This document shows, piece by piece, positions 33,260 through 44,582 of a stretch of DNA of 64,000 bases (the stretch's first letter is position 1; the number at the start of each line of letters is the position of its first letter). The translations under genes were made by a program, and so were the position numbers. The notes under the pieces are model-generated. The model was not told the origin of the DNA. It saw nothing but the letters and a program-made list of their open reading frames with translations, and made no database searches. The stretch comes from an uncultured Hyphomonas sp. (GTDB lineage: Bacteria > Pseudomonadota > Alphaproteobacteria > Caulobacterales > Hyphomonadaceae), in the NCBI RefSeq assembly GCF_963678195.1, contig NZ_OY782759.1, positions 1,178,001-1,242,000 on the forward strand, read 5' to 3'.

Positions 33260-33576
33260 ATGAGCTGCACGGCTGTGCCGGAGACCGCCACCATCATCAT
33301 CGAACCCGACTGGCCGATAACGGTATAGTCGAACTTGGCACCGACAATGGCATTCCCGCCAAGCTTCCGGGCTTCTTCCATCATCTCGGCCATCGCGTCG
33401 TCGCGCGTCTCGCGCAGCGTGCTCTCATAAGCGTTGGACCGTCCGCCGACGATATTCGTGAAGCTGGCCAGGATATCCTTGCCAAGGTGCGCCCCGATCA
33501 CGACCTCGCCGCAGACGACGCCGAGATATTTCGTGATCTCATGGCCCTGAACCGTGGGCGTGGTGGTGACGAGCAT
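33256..33576 (-). CDS. YbjQ/UPF0145 family protein
   Basis: 106 aa. [39 protein letters not shown] and [16 protein letters not shown] are diagnostic of the YbjQ (putative heavy-metal-binding, DUF74) family. ATG at 33576 preferred over a TTG at 33585; AAGGA lies 9 bp upstream. Coupled to the metallopeptidase gene. Confidence 0.92.
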   Translation of the reverse strand: MLVTTTPTVQGHEITKYLGVVCGEVVIGAHLGKDILASFTNIVGGRSNAYESTLRETRDDAMAEMMEEARKLGGNAIVGAKFDYTVIGQSGSMMMVAVSGTAVQLI

Positions 33577-33636
33577 GGGTGGCAATCCTTTTGCATTATC
33601 GAATAACGATATATTTGGGTAAGCCGAGGAGTGGTT

Positions 33637-34194
33637 TCAAGAGGTCTTTTCTATCCCGCAGCTTTCGATCCAGCGTCTCGGCAGGACGTTCGTCGAGATG
33701 TTCGGCCCGATCTCATAGAACGCCATTTTCCGGTAACTCCAGACATAGGTCCGGCAATCCTTCAGGACGGCGGCATGCGGATACGTCACATGAGGTTTCA
33801 GCGTCTGCGAGTAGGACCAGAAAACAACATGCTGAAACGCTGCGTCCGCTTCAAACTTTTCGACTGCTGCGCGCCGCGAAACCTCAAGGCTGACGCTCAG
33901 GACGGCCCATGTCGCCACAACAAAGACCATCATGAATCCGGGTGCAAAATATGCCCAGTTCATCGCGCGTTTGCGGGCGAACAATATCGCCAGACAAGCA
34001 CATGAGAGGCCAAACGCAATGGCCAGTCCAAGATGCCCTTTGAGCGGGTCGCCGCCAGTTTCGTTGAGAAACCAGACAAACCCGGCCAATGGCAGCCAAG
34101 TATTCCCGAACAGTCCGGTGCTCAGCCAGAAGAAGACAAGCAGCGTCGCGATGCCCGACAACACGCCAATTCCAAGAGCTCTCAGATACCGCAA
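33637..34194 (-). CDS. Unknown membrane protein
   Basis: 185 aa. Hydrophobic segments at residues ~7-29, ~33-45, ~56-74 and ~84-104 are followed by a soluble C-terminal domain of about 80 residues with three Cys/Trp-rich spots (DCRTYVWSYRKM). No family recognised. It stands alone between YbjQ and the mutase genes. Confidence 0.6.
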   Translation of the reverse strand: MRYLRALGIGVLSGIATLLVFFWLSTGLFGNTWLPLAGFVWFLNETGGDPLKGHLGLAIAFGLSCACLAILFARKRAMNWAYFAPGFMMVFVVATWAVLSVSLEVSRRAAVEKFEADAAFQHVVFWSYSQTLKPHVTYPHAAVLKDCRTYVWSYRKMAFYEIGPNISTNVLPRRWIESCGIEKTS

Positions 34195-34274
34195 ACCACT
34201 CTCCGAACGCGAACTGAATCGCTATCCTAGCGGGAGGTTTGGGTATTTTGTGTAAATCTTAGGGAGATTTCGGA

Positions 34275-36433
<2,159 letters not shown>

Positions 36434-36437
<4 letters not shown>

Positions 36438-36790
36438 TTGGACGTCTCCAGATTCGCCGTCCATTCGGGGGTCGGCTGTTTCAGGATGAGTGTTTCGCTG
36501 GACGTGGCAACGTAAGGCTTGCCGTTCTGGTCGACGGCGCCGAACAGATAGTCCTTGCGGTCAGCAGACCATTGTGCCTGCAGGATGATGACGGAGATCC
36601 GGTCACCATTGGCACGGGTCAGTACGGCCGGCAGCGGGCAGTCGACAGGGGCCACCGCGTGTGCGCTGGTTCCGGCGGTCGCGAAGATGGCACGGTTTTC
36701 CCGCACGTCCCGCTCGACTGCCGGGCGCCCCTTCACGCAAGGATGGTGTTCCCAGTTGTCGAGAGTGAATTCCAGCATCATGGCGATCAC
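36434..36790 (-). CDS. Small unknown protein between mutase subunits
   Basis: 118 aa with a GTG start overlapping the small-subunit stop; ATGs at 36781 and 36778 are alternatives. Beta-strand-rich, with [48 protein letters not shown]. No family recognised. Four-base overlaps with both mutase genes imply obligatory co-translation, so a role tied to the mutase is possible. Confidence 0.65.
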
Positions 36791-38694
36791 AGCCCCAGTT
36801 CGGCGTGGGCGAGTTTCAGGGTGTGCAGTACGTCGCAGCCCATGAAGATCTGTGTATCGATGCCGTCGCCTTCATGCTTGCCGGCGATCCAGACATGTTG
36901 CGCGCCGGCCTCTTTCAGGGCCTTGGCGGCAGCATCTGCCTCGTCGGCATAGCGGGCGTCGGCGCCGCAGATGCAGGCGATGCGCAGGCCGGAGGCCTTG
37001 AATGCGGCGGCGATCTCTGCGGCATCCTTCGGAGGCACCGGCGGTTCTTTCGCGGTGAGGCCGCCAGCCGCAAACAGGTTGCGGGCAAAGTCTGCGCGGG
37101 CCGTGTATTCGGCGAGCGGGCCGAGCGTTGCGAGGAAGATTGCCGGTTGTTTCGCAGCGGCGGCCGCCTTGTCGCGCAGGGCTTCGAAGTCCGCGCCGAG
37201 GTGGATCGGCTCCAGCGGCTCGGCTGTGGCATCCTCGCCCGCGGCAGGCGGCAGGTCCGGCACCAGCGCCTGCAGTGCTTCGTCCGTCAGTTCCGCGCCT
37301 GTGCGCAGGTGCGGGGTGTCGGCCACCGGGGCGGCGATCTCGTCCAGCAGCGGGAATTCGGAAACGCCCGTGACCGGGATCTTGCGTTTGGCGATGTCCT
37401 TGGCGCGGGCGTCGCGGGTCGCTTTCACGCGGCCCTGGAAAGCGCCGGAGGTGAGCGAGGCGGCATAGCCGCCTTCGCCTTCGATTTTCTGGAATTCGGC
37501 CCAGGCGGCTTCGGCCAGTTCGCTGGCAAATGTTTCGGTGAACCAAGCGCCGCCTGTCGGGTCCGCGACGCGGCCGAGCTGGCTTTCTTCCATGGCGATC
37601 AGCTGGGTGTTGCGCGCGATCCGGCGGCCGAGTTCTTCCGGCGTGCCCAGCGGTTCGTTGAAGGCGCGGATGGTCAGGATGTCTGCGCCACCGACGGCAC
37701 CGGCAAAGGCGGAGGCGGTATTGCGCAGCATGTTCGTCCACGCATCGTAACGGGTCAGCATGCGGGCAGAACTGTAGCCCTGAATGCGCATGGGCCGGGC
37801 GGTGAGGCCGAGGGCTTCTTCCACACGTGCCCACAGGCGGCGGGCGGCACGCAGCTTCGCAACGCCGATGCCGTAATTGGCGTCGAGGGAGAGGCAGAAG
37901 ATCGTCTTCGCGGCCACGTCTGCGGCGTCCATGTGCGGGGCGAGGCGGCGCAGCGTATCGACCGCCGAGGCGATCAGCGCGGCCAGCTCCTGCGCTTCCG
38001 ACCCGCCGGCCTCATGCACGGCGCGGGCGTCGATGCGGAACAGGTTCGCTTCGGGGTATTTCCCGGCCAGCACTTTGGCGAGTGCGCCGGCTTCGGCAAA
38101 CGCCGCGTCGAGCCCGCCGGCGAGCGTGCCGGTGCGGGCGAGGGCGCCGAGCGGGTCCATGTTGAAGTCGAGCTTCGCGTCAGCCTTGTTCCGGGCCCAT
38201 TCGGCCAGGAAGGCAGCTTCGCGGGTGCCGGAAGTCATGACCGGGTCAAGCGCAACGCCGGCAATGGCCGCGTCGACGCCGTTCAGGGCAATGTCATAGT
38301 CCGGCATAGTCATGGCCTGGACACCGTTCCGCCCGGTCGGGTCGACGCAGAGTTCGACCGAACTAACGCCGCGTTCCAGGTCACGCAGCACTTCGCCATG
38401 CGTGTGCGAGGGGGAAGCATGCGTGAAGGCCTGGCGGATATCCCAGGGCAGCCACTTGTCCGGCGCCGCCGTCGGTCCGCGCAGATAAGGCGCCTCGCCG
38501 GGCGTGCCCAGCGGGTCCTCCGAAGCGGGGAAATCGCTCTCACGATAGAGCGGGCGAATCTTCAGCCCGTCCGCCGTGGTGCGGGTGATTGCATCAATGC
38601 CACGGCCCCTGAGGGCCTTTTCGACCGAAGCCATCCATTCGGCTTCGGTGGCGTCGGGAAAAGTGCTGGAAAGCGGGAGGATATCGTCTGCCAT
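36787..38694 (-). CDS. mutA: Methylmalonyl-CoA mutase small (beta) subunit
   Basis: 635 aa. MADDILPLSSTFPDATEAEWMASVEKALRG opening and the barrel segment GTPGEAPYLRGPTA are typical of the non-catalytic beta chain. The C-terminal cobalamin-like domain (FLATLGPLAEYTARADFARNLFAAGG ... ACICGADARYADEAD) lacks the DxHxxG B12-ligand motif, as expected. ATG at 38694 chosen over 38727. Confidence 0.93.
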   Translation of the reverse strand: MADDILPLSSTFPDATEAEWMASVEKALRGRGIDAITRTTADGLKIRPLYRESDFPASEDPLGTPGEAPYLRGPTAAPDKWLPWDIRQAFTHASPSHTHGEVLRDLERGVSSVELCVDPTGRNGVQAMTMPDYDIALNGVDAAIAGVALDPVMTSGTREAAFLAEWARNKADAKLDFNMDPLGALARTGTLAGGLDAAFAEAGALAKVLAGKYPEANLFRIDARAVHEAGGSEAQELAALIASAVDTLRRLAPHMDAADVAAKTIFCLSLDANYGIGVAKLRAARRLWARVEEALGLTARPMRIQGYSSARMLTRYDAWTNMLRNTASAFAGAVGGADILTIRAFNEPLGTPEELGRRIARNTQLIAMEESQLGRVADPTGGAWFTETFASELAEAAWAEFQKIEGEGGYAASLTSGAFQGRVKATRDARAKDIAKRKIPVTGVSEFPLLDEIAAPVADTPHLRTGAELTDEALQALVPDLPPAAGEDATAEPLEPIHLGADFEALRDKAAAAAKQPAIFLATLGPLAEYTARADFARNLFAAGGLTAKEPPVPPKDAAEIAAAFKASGLRIACICGADARYADEADAAAKALKEAGAQHVWIAGKHEGDGIDTQIFMGCDVLHTLKLAHAELGL

Positions 38695-38799
38695 GATGGG
38701 TCCGTTTATTGGCGGAAAGAATTGCAAAAGGGAACCACTTACTTGGCGGCATTCCGTAGCGGCCCGGAACGAGTTGACGCAAGCGTCTTTTAATGCGAT

Positions 38800-38814
38800 T
38801 GAGAATTATTCGCA
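38800..38814. promoter_or_regulatory. Putative Fur-type box
   Basis: TGAGAAT-T-ATTCGCA is a 7-1-7 inverted repeat matching the Fur pattern TGATAAT-n-ATTATCA with substitutions of the kind seen in GC-rich alphaproteobacteria. It lies 14 bp before the start of the following small gene, next to its AAGGAGA ribosome site (38816-38822). Confidence 0.5.
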
Positions 38815-38828
38815 AAAAGGAGATTCCC

Positions 38829-39182
38829 ATGACACAAGCACGCGCGGTTCTGAGGCTCGTTTCCTGCGAAAACCCTGAAAATACAGGTGATTCCGGCGCC
38901 CCTGAAACTGGCGCACGCCGGGCCGAAGCACGGCAAGAAGGAAGTGCGGACCATCGTCCGGCGGACACTTCCTGCTCGTGCGGGCCGCTGCAAGGCGAGG
39001 GCGATGCAGCGCGCGGCGTGCGCCAGGACCTTCTGAAAGAGTGGATGGGGTCTCACACCCGAATCCTCGGCCTCTGGCTCGACAGGCTGCTGGAGGAAGG
39101 CGACGACGCCGACCTCGTCTCCATGATTCACCGCCAGCACGCCTGGCTGTCCATGATGCAGGCCCGGATGGAGCGCGGCTGA
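38829..39182 (+). CDS. Small unknown protein, possibly iron-regulated
   Basis: 117 aa. Residues ~1-60 are polar and disordered-looking with a Cys-x-Cys (TSCSCGP, ~47-53). Residues ~65-115 are helical (DLLKEWMGSHTRILGLWLDRLLEEGDDADLVSMIHRQHAWLSMMQARM). No family recognised. ATG at 38829 follows AAGGAGA. A Fur-like box immediately upstream suggests iron control. Confidence 0.6.
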   Translation: MTQARAVLRLVSCENPENTGDSGAPETGARRAEARQEGSADHRPADTSCSCGPLQGEGDAARGVRQDLLKEWMGSHTRILGLWLDRLLEEGDDADLVSMIHRQHAWLSMMQARMERG

Positions 39183-39253
39183 CCTCACGTCCGGCTTGCG
39201 GCATTCCCGCGCGGCAGGTTTAGTTCCCGGCAGAAAACACCGGGAGGAAAACC

Positions 39254-39814
39254 ATGAGACTGAAAGCCCCGCGCATCGCGCCCCTGACTGATGCCGATAT
39301 TACCGATGACCAGCGCAAATTGCTCGGTCCGCGCTTTGCCGGGACGACCTACAATGTCTTCCGCACGCTGGCGAGCGACCCGGCGGCGTACAAGGCCTTC
39401 ATGCACTGGGGCGGGTACATACTGTCAGACAAGAACGACCTCAGCGAACGAGACCGCGAACTCGTCATCCTGCGCACCGGCTATAACTGGAAAGCAGGCT
39501 ATGAATGGGCCCAGCATGAGCGGATCGGCTTGCGGTGCGGTCTGACGCCGGAAGAAATTGCACGGATCAAGCAGGGCCCGGATGCGCCTGGCTGGAGTGC
39601 GAATGACAAGGCGCTGCTTCAGGCCACCGACGAACTGACATCCGACAGTTTCATTACCGACGAGACCTGGGCGGCGCTGTCCGGCTTCAGCAAGAAGCAG
39701 AAGATGGATCTGGTCATGACGGTCGGCCAGTACACTCAGGTTTCCATGATGCTGAACTCTTTCGGCGTGCAGCTGGACGATGACCTGACCCTCGACCCGG
39801 ACCTTGCCAAGTAG
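39254..39814 (+). CDS. Carboxymuconolactone decarboxylase/AhpD-family protein
   Basis: 186 aa. ERDRELVILRTGYNWKAGYEWAQHERIGLRCGLTPEEIARI (residues ~66-105) is the CMD core. The E-W-x-x-H motif is present, but the redox CxxC of AhpD is not, so a peroxidase role is unlikely. A short CCCGG/CCGGG hairpin (39226-39244) abuts its GGAGG site. Confidence 0.9.
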   Translation: MRLKAPRIAPLTDADITDDQRKLLGPRFAGTTYNVFRTLASDPAAYKAFMHWGGYILSDKNDLSERDRELVILRTGYNWKAGYEWAQHERIGLRCGLTPEEIARIKQGPDAPGWSANDKALLQATDELTSDSFITDETWAALSGFSKKQKMDLVMTVGQYTQVSMMLNSFGVQLDDDLTLDPDLAK

Positions 39815-39939
39815 GTGTCGTATAGGGGGGCGGTAAAATTCCGCCGTCATAAGCACGAGATTCGGCACAAACCCGCCTTCGATCTACAAAAGCGAAATTA
39901 CAAACTGGTCATCCCGGCAACTCTGGATAGTCTGGGCGG

Positions 39940-41484
39940 ATGGACGTTTTCGCCATCTTCAATGTGCTCGCCGAGTTCCTCGGCAAATACTGGGCAGGCG
40001 CCCTGATCGCCGGCGCGCTGGCGGTGTCGGGTGTGTACGGCTACTACTTCAAGATTGTCCTGCCGGACGGGAAGCGATTTGAAGGGGATGGCGAGAACGC
40101 GGCCGAGGAGCGGGAGCGGTATCTCAAATGGCGCGACCGGCTGACGCGGGGCGGAACGATCCCGGCGCTCTATGACGGCTTGCTGGTACAGGCCCTCGAC
40201 CGCGTAGACCGTTTCTTCGGGGATGAGCCGCTGGCGGCGCGGGGCGGGCGCCCGGCGACATGGACCGGGCCGGCACTGGACCGCTGTCTGACGCTGGCGC
40301 TGATCTATCCGATCATGAGCCTGATGATCATCTGGCATATAACCGGCCTGGTTGGACCTGCAGAGGCCGCGTTAGGCATGCCGGACGGAACATCTCCGTT
40401 CGCCAGGGGCCTGAGCGCCGTATCGCTGATCTGTCTCGTGGCGGCCTCGTTCTGGATGCTCCTTCCGCCTGGCCATCACAGAACATTTAAGTGGACTGTG
40501 ATACGCGTCGCGCTTTTCGCAGTCTTAATCTTAGTCGCAGGCACAGGCGCAGGCGCAGGCGTAGGCGCAGGCGCAGTCGCATTCGCAGTCGCAGGCGCAT
40601 TCGCAGGCGCGGTCGCAGTCGCATTCGCAGTCGTAGGCGCAGTCGCATTCGCAGTCGCACGCGCATTCGCAGTCGCATTCGTAGTCATAGTCATACTCGT
40701 AGTCGCAGGCGCAGTCGGATTCGCAGTCGCAGTCGCAGGCGCAGTCGCAGATGAGAGGGCAAGGCGCGGCAAACGGCACCTTTTGTACTTGCTAAGTTTT
40801 ATTGTCGTCTGTGTTGCGCTCATTCTCGGCTTTGTTGCCGGGCTGACGCCCCTGTTGCCTGTACAGAGAAAACCTGAATGGACCTTACTGGCTTTCTTTG
40901 GCGCCCTGCCTGTGATCAATGCTTTCTTTGACTGGCTGTCGCTGGGGCTCACGCGTTTCCTGTTGCGGCGGGGACAGTTGCAGGGCAGCGGGTGGCCGAT
41001 CGTGTACGCGATGGTCGACCTTGCCACGGCTGTTGTCATGCTCGTCGCGGTGATGGCGGCGTCCCTGTTATTCCTGGATGCCATGAACAATCTGTCGCTC
41101 GCCGGGGGCGGCAACACCGTTCTTGATATTGAAGGCCTGATACAGGATTTGCGCACGGACCCAGGCAATCCGGCATTGTGGTGGGTGTATGTCACGGTGT
41201 TCTCCACATTCGTCCCCTCCCTGATGAACCTTATGCTGGGCGGGCTGGCCGTCATGCGGGGCATTCCCGGCCTGCCGCGTATGATCGTCAGGCACATGCT
41301 GCCGGAGAATCCGGCGCGGCTGACGCTTGAGCGGCGTGCCATTGCCAGTGCGGGCGTGACGTTTCAGATTGCCGTGGCGTTTACAGGCGCGTTGCTGGTT
41401 GGTTTCCTCGTTATCGGCATTGTGCTGAAAGGCCTCGGCTTGATTGGCCTCGGCCTTGTGGATATTGCCGACTGGCTGGTCTGA
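39940..41484 (+). CDS. Multi-pass membrane protein with hexanucleotide-repeat segment
   Basis: 514 aa, no family recognised. Membrane helices are seen at residues ~12-35, ~110-130, ~145-165, then a long hydrophobic stretch at ~185-270, then ~285-310, ~345-375, ~400-430 and ~480-510. Residues ~198-270 alternate Ala with Gly, Val or Phe (VAFAVAGAFAGAVAVAFAV) and are coded by tandem hexamers of the form GNCGCA/TTCGCA. The rest has normal codon use. Confidence 0.75.
   Translation: MDVFAIFNVLAEFLGKYWAGALIAGALAVSGVYGYYFKIVLPDGKRFEGDGENAAEERERYLKWRDRLTRGGTIPALYDGLLVQALDRVDRFFGDEPLAARGGRPATWTGPALDRCLTLALIYPIMSLMIIWHITGLVGPAEAALGMPDGTSPFARGLSAVSLICLVAASFWMLLPPGHHRTFKWTVIRVALFAVLILVAGTGAGAGVGAGAVAFAVAGAFAGAVAVAFAVVGAVAFAVARAFAVAFVVIVILVVAGAVGFAVAVAGAVADERARRGKRHLLYLLSFIVVCVALILGFVAGLTPLLPVQRKPEWTLLAFFGALPVINAFFDWLSLGLTRFLLRRGQLQGSGWPIVYAMVDLATAVVMLVAVMAASLLFLDAMNNLSLAGGGNTVLDIEGLIQDLRTDPGNPALWWVYVTVFSTFVPSLMNLMLGGLAVMRGIPGLPRMIVRHMLPENPARLTLERRAIASAGVTFQIAVAFTGALLVGFLVIGIVLKGLGLIGLGLVDIADWLV
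40534..40752. repeat. Degenerate hexanucleotide tandem repeat (GNCGCA/TTCGCA)
   Basis: About 36 consecutive six-base units such as GGCGCA, GTCGCA and TTCGCA. The unit length is a multiple of three, so gain or loss keeps the frame and adds or removes two residues in a membrane segment. Confidence 0.9.
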
Positions 41485-41617
41485 TCCTTCCGCCGCTTTA
41501 CGGAACCGGTGGCGACGCTTAGGCTTTGTTTTTCCATCTTTCTGCGCCATTGCGGCGTTCTTGCCGGCCGGGGCTAGCCCGGGCCGGTCTCATCTGTTTG
41601 AAAAGGCCCGGCCTGAC

Positions 41618-42919
41618 ATGATCGAATTTTTCATCCTCCTCGGTTTGATCGTGGTGAACGGCGTGTTCGCCATGTCGGAGCTGGCCATCGTTTCCGCCCG
41701 GCCAGCACGGCTGCAGGCGAAGGTGGATCGGGGTGACCGAGGGGCGCGGACGGTCACCAGCCTGCAGGATGATCCGTCCCGGTTCCTGTCCACGGTCCAG
41801 ATCGGCATCACCTTGGTGGGCATCGTCGCCGGCGCCTATGGTGCGACCGCGATTGCGGACGAACTGGCCCCCTTCATTGCGGAACAGGTGCCGGCCGTTG
41901 AGGCTGAAGCAGGGGAAATCGCGTTCGGGCTGGTGATCGTTTTCACCACGTTCCTGTCTCTTGTCATCGGCGAACTGGTGCCGAAGCGGATCGCGCTGAT
42001 TGCGCCGGAAGCCATCGCAACGATCATGGCGCCGCCGATGGCCTTCATCTCCAGGCTGGCCTTTCCAGTCGTCTGGCTGTTGCGCGTTTCGACAGACGGG
42101 CTACTCAGCCTGCTGGGGCTGGCGGGCATCCGGCAGGAGCCTGTGACGGAAGAAGAGATCCACGCCATACTGGACGAGGGCGCGACCAGCGGCGTGATCG
42201 ATCTGGAAGAACAGCGCATGATGCGCGGCGTGATGCGGCTGGCGGACCGGGACATTCGGTCCATCATGATCCCGCGGCCGGACATTGTGTGGATCGACAC
42301 AGATGATCCGTGGCCAGAGATCAAGAAGGAAATCCTTGAGAGCGGCAAGTCGCGCTTCCCAGTGGCCGATGAACGGCTGGACCGGGTGTTCGGCGTGGTC
42401 CAGACCAAGGATCTTCTGGCCTGCGACCTCAGCGGCGATGGGCCGGACCTGAAGCAGGTGGCACGCCCGGTGACGTTTGTGCCGGAAACGCTGTCGGTCA
42501 TGCGGCTGCTGGAGTCGATGCAGGAGAGCGAAGTTCGTATGGCGCTGGTGGTCGACGAACATGGGAGTATTCAGGGCATGGTGACGGCGGCGGATCTGCT
42601 GGGCGCGATTGCCGGGGATAGTGCCTTTTCGCCAAGTGAAGGGATCGACCGACCGGCCCGGCGTGCAGACGGGTCATGGCTGATCGATGGGCTGATGCCG
42701 GTTGAAGACCTCGAAATCCTTCTGTCGGCGCCGGACTTCGGCGAGGCCGATGGCGGCGCGGTGACGGTTGGCGGCATGATCATCCACCACCTACAGCGCC
42801 TCGCGGCCGATGGGGATGTCGTCCATATTTCGGGTTACCGGTTCGAAGTGATGGATCTCGACGGCCGCCGGGTCGACAAGGTGCTCGTGACACCGCCGGG
42901 CGCCGGTGAGAACGCCTGA
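41618..42919 (+). CDS. CNNM/CBS-domain transporter (hemolysin C-like)
   Basis: 433 aa. DUF21 membrane domain (residues ~1-190, beginning IEFFILLGLIVVNGVFAMSELAIVSAR). A CBS pair spans ~205-330 (IMIPRPDIVWIDTDDPW, FPVADERLDRVFGVVQTKDLL), and a CorC/HlyC domain lies at ~345-425. Family members export Mg2+/Co2+ or related cations. ATG at 41618 fits the family start. Confidence 0.93.
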   Translation: MIEFFILLGLIVVNGVFAMSELAIVSARPARLQAKVDRGDRGARTVTSLQDDPSRFLSTVQIGITLVGIVAGAYGATAIADELAPFIAEQVPAVEAEAGEIAFGLVIVFTTFLSLVIGELVPKRIALIAPEAIATIMAPPMAFISRLAFPVVWLLRVSTDGLLSLLGLAGIRQEPVTEEEIHAILDEGATSGVIDLEEQRMMRGVMRLADRDIRSIMIPRPDIVWIDTDDPWPEIKKEILESGKSRFPVADERLDRVFGVVQTKDLLACDLSGDGPDLKQVARPVTFVPETLSVMRLLESMQESEVRMALVVDEHGSIQGMVTAADLLGAIAGDSAFSPSEGIDRPARRADGSWLIDGLMPVEDLEILLSAPDFGEADGGAVTVGGMIIHHLQRLAADGDVVHISGYRFEVMDLDGRRVDKVLVTPPGAGENA

Positions 42920-43008
42920 CCCGCAACCGGGCGCTGCTGGCGCGATGCAGCTTCTCCCCACGTTATGACTTGCAGGGGCTGGCTCAGGCGCTAAATTTCA
43001 GGGCCAAT

Positions 43009-43023
43009 GTAAACACTGTTCAC
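43009..43023. promoter_or_regulatory. Operator-like dyad upstream of nitronate monooxygenase gene
   Basis: GTAAACACTGTTCAC is a 15-bp near-perfect dyad 17 bp before the gene start. It resembles TetR-family operators near lipid and acyl-CoA genes. It shares GTGAAC/GTTCAC half-sites with the site at 14551-14570. Confidence 0.45.
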
Positions 43024-43040
43024 TTTAAGGGGAAAAGCCC

Positions 43041-44036
43041 ATGGCCGTGCCGCCCGTGCTTCAGAATCTGCGCCTGCCGCTGATCGGATCGCCTTTGTTC
43101 ATCATTTCCGGTCCGGAACTGGTGATCGCGCAATGCAAGGCCGGGATCGTCGGCAGCTTCCCGGCGCTGAATGCCCGGCCGGGGCCCGTGCTGCACGAAT
43201 GGCTGGACCAGATCACGACGGAACTGGCCGAACACAATGAGAAGAACCCGGACCGCCCGGCCGCGCCCTTCGCCGTGAACCAGATCGTGCACAAGTCGAA
43301 CGACCGTCTGGAGCACGATGTTGAAGCCTGCGTAAAATACAAAGTGCCATTGGTGATTACTTCGCTCGGCGCGCAGAAACCGGTAAATGATGCGATCCAC
43401 TCCTATGGCGGTGTGGTGATGCACGATGTGATCGACACCTTCTTCGCGAAGAAGGCGCTGGAGAAGGGGGCCGACGGCCTGATCGCGGTCTGCACCGGTG
43501 CGGGCGGCCATGCCGGCCGGTTGTCGCCCTTCGCGCTGATCCAGGAAATCCGGGAATTCTTCGATGGACCGCTGGCTTTGTCGGGCTCCATCGCCAATGG
43601 CGGGGCAATCGCCGCTGCAATCGCGATGGGCGCGGACTTTGCCTATATGGGGTCTGCCTTCATTGCCTGTGACGAGGCTAATGCGGTCGAGGGCTACAAG
43701 GACGCTATCGTGTCCTACGGGGCTGAAGACATCGTCTATTCGAACCTCTTTACCGGCGTGCACGGCAACTATCTGAAGCCGTCGATCGAAGCAGCCGGGC
43801 TCGATCCGAACAATCTGCCGGAGAGCGACCCGAGCAAGATGAATTTCGGTTCCGGCGGCAACACCAAGAGCAAGGCCTGGAAAGATATCTGGGGTTGTGG
43901 CCAGGGCATTGGCGCGGTGAAGAAGCGCGGGCCGGTGGCGGATTATGTCGACCAGCTGGAATCGGAGTACAAGGCAGCGATCGAAAAGCTGAACCAGCCG
44001 CGTACCTGGGGTGCGATGCCTGCAAACGCCGGCTGA
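43041..44036 (+). CDS. Nitronate monooxygenase/2-nitropropane dioxygenase-like flavoenzyme
   Basis: 331 aa. LRLPLIGSPLFIISGPELVIAQCKAGIVGSFPALNAR and the FMN-phosphate motif CTGAGGHAGRLSPFAL (residues ~152-167) define the FMN TIM-barrel NMO family. IANGGAIAAAIAMGADFAYMGSAFIA is the second FMN site. It oxidises nitronates or acts as an enoyl reductase-like enzyme; substrate unknown. An operator-like dyad precedes it and a terminator follows. Confidence 0.92.
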   Translation: MAVPPVLQNLRLPLIGSPLFIISGPELVIAQCKAGIVGSFPALNARPGPVLHEWLDQITTELAEHNEKNPDRPAAPFAVNQIVHKSNDRLEHDVEACVKYKVPLVITSLGAQKPVNDAIHSYGGVVMHDVIDTFFAKKALEKGADGLIAVCTGAGGHAGRLSPFALIQEIREFFDGPLALSGSIANGGAIAAAIAMGADFAYMGSAFIACDEANAVEGYKDAIVSYGAEDIVYSNLFTGVHGNYLKPSIEAAGLDPNNLPESDPSKMNFGSGGNTKSKAWKDIWGCGQGIGAVKKRGPVADYVDQLESEYKAAIEKLNQPRTWGAMPANAG

Positions 44037-44077
44037 GTTAAGGGGATAAAGCCGGTCCTATCCGACACCGGTAACTG

Positions 44078-44109
44078 GCGCGGCCTGCGGTGACACGGGC
44101 CGCGCTTTT
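44078..44109 (+). terminator. Intrinsic terminator after nitronate monooxygenase gene
   Basis: GCGCGGCC (44078-44085) pairs perfectly with GGCCGCGC (44098-44105) around a 12-nt loop, followed by TTTT. Confidence 0.7.
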
Positions 44110-44162
44110 GTGTCCGGGCGATCCTTATCCACCTGATACGGCAAGCGCGCAGACTTGTGTGC

Positions 44163-44582
44163 ATGCTGATAGAAAATGTCTCTGAATTTGATGCCGCCGG
44201 CTGGCGCTGGCCGCATTTCACGCCGACGGAACTGGCTTGCCGCTGCGGCGGCCGGTTCTGCGCGGGCGAATACTGGCATGCGCCGGAATTCCTCGATGCG
44301 CTGGAAGCATTGAGAACCGATGCAGGGTGCCCGTTGGTGATCAACTCCGGCCATCGCTGTGCCGTCTGGAACAGCTATGTGGGCGGTGTCCGCTTCAGCC
44401 TGCACCGGGCGATTGCTGTGGACATTGCCCTTGCGGGGCATGACCGCCACGCACTGCTGGCGGCGGCCGAGCGGCACGGCTTCACCGGCTTCGGCCTTGC
44501 GAAGACCTTCCTGCACCTTGACCGGCGCCCGCGTCCGGCCCGCTGGTTCTATCCGGGGAGCGAAACATCATGGCGGACATAG
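44163..44582 (+). CDS. M15-type peptidase, candidate GTA endolysin
   Basis: 139 aa from ATG 44163 (a GTG lies 6 bp upstream). Zinc ligands of the M15A fold are H81 and D87 (SLHRAIAVDI) and H118 (FLHLD). FTPTELACRCGGRFC supplies the family's N-terminal Cys-rich entry. No signal peptide, so it would need a holin to reach the wall. The next gene, overlapping by 13 bp, is holin-like, making this a phage-style lysis pair. Alternative: prophage remnant. Confidence 0.85.
   Translation: MLIENVSEFDAAGWRWPHFTPTELACRCGGRFCAGEYWHAPEFLDALEALRTDAGCPLVINSGHRCAVWNSYVGGVRFSLHRAIAVDIALAGHDRHALLAAAERHGFTGFGLAKTFLHLDRRPRPARWFYPGSETSWRT

Noticed and set aside
39226-39244. Small CCCGG/CCGGG hairpin before the CMD-family gene
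   Set aside because: Only five pairs and common in GC-rich DNA; not strong enough to call regulatory.
40534-40752. CRISPR-like look of the repeated GTCGCA units
   Set aside because: Units are six bases long, contiguous, without spacers and in frame with a membrane protein.
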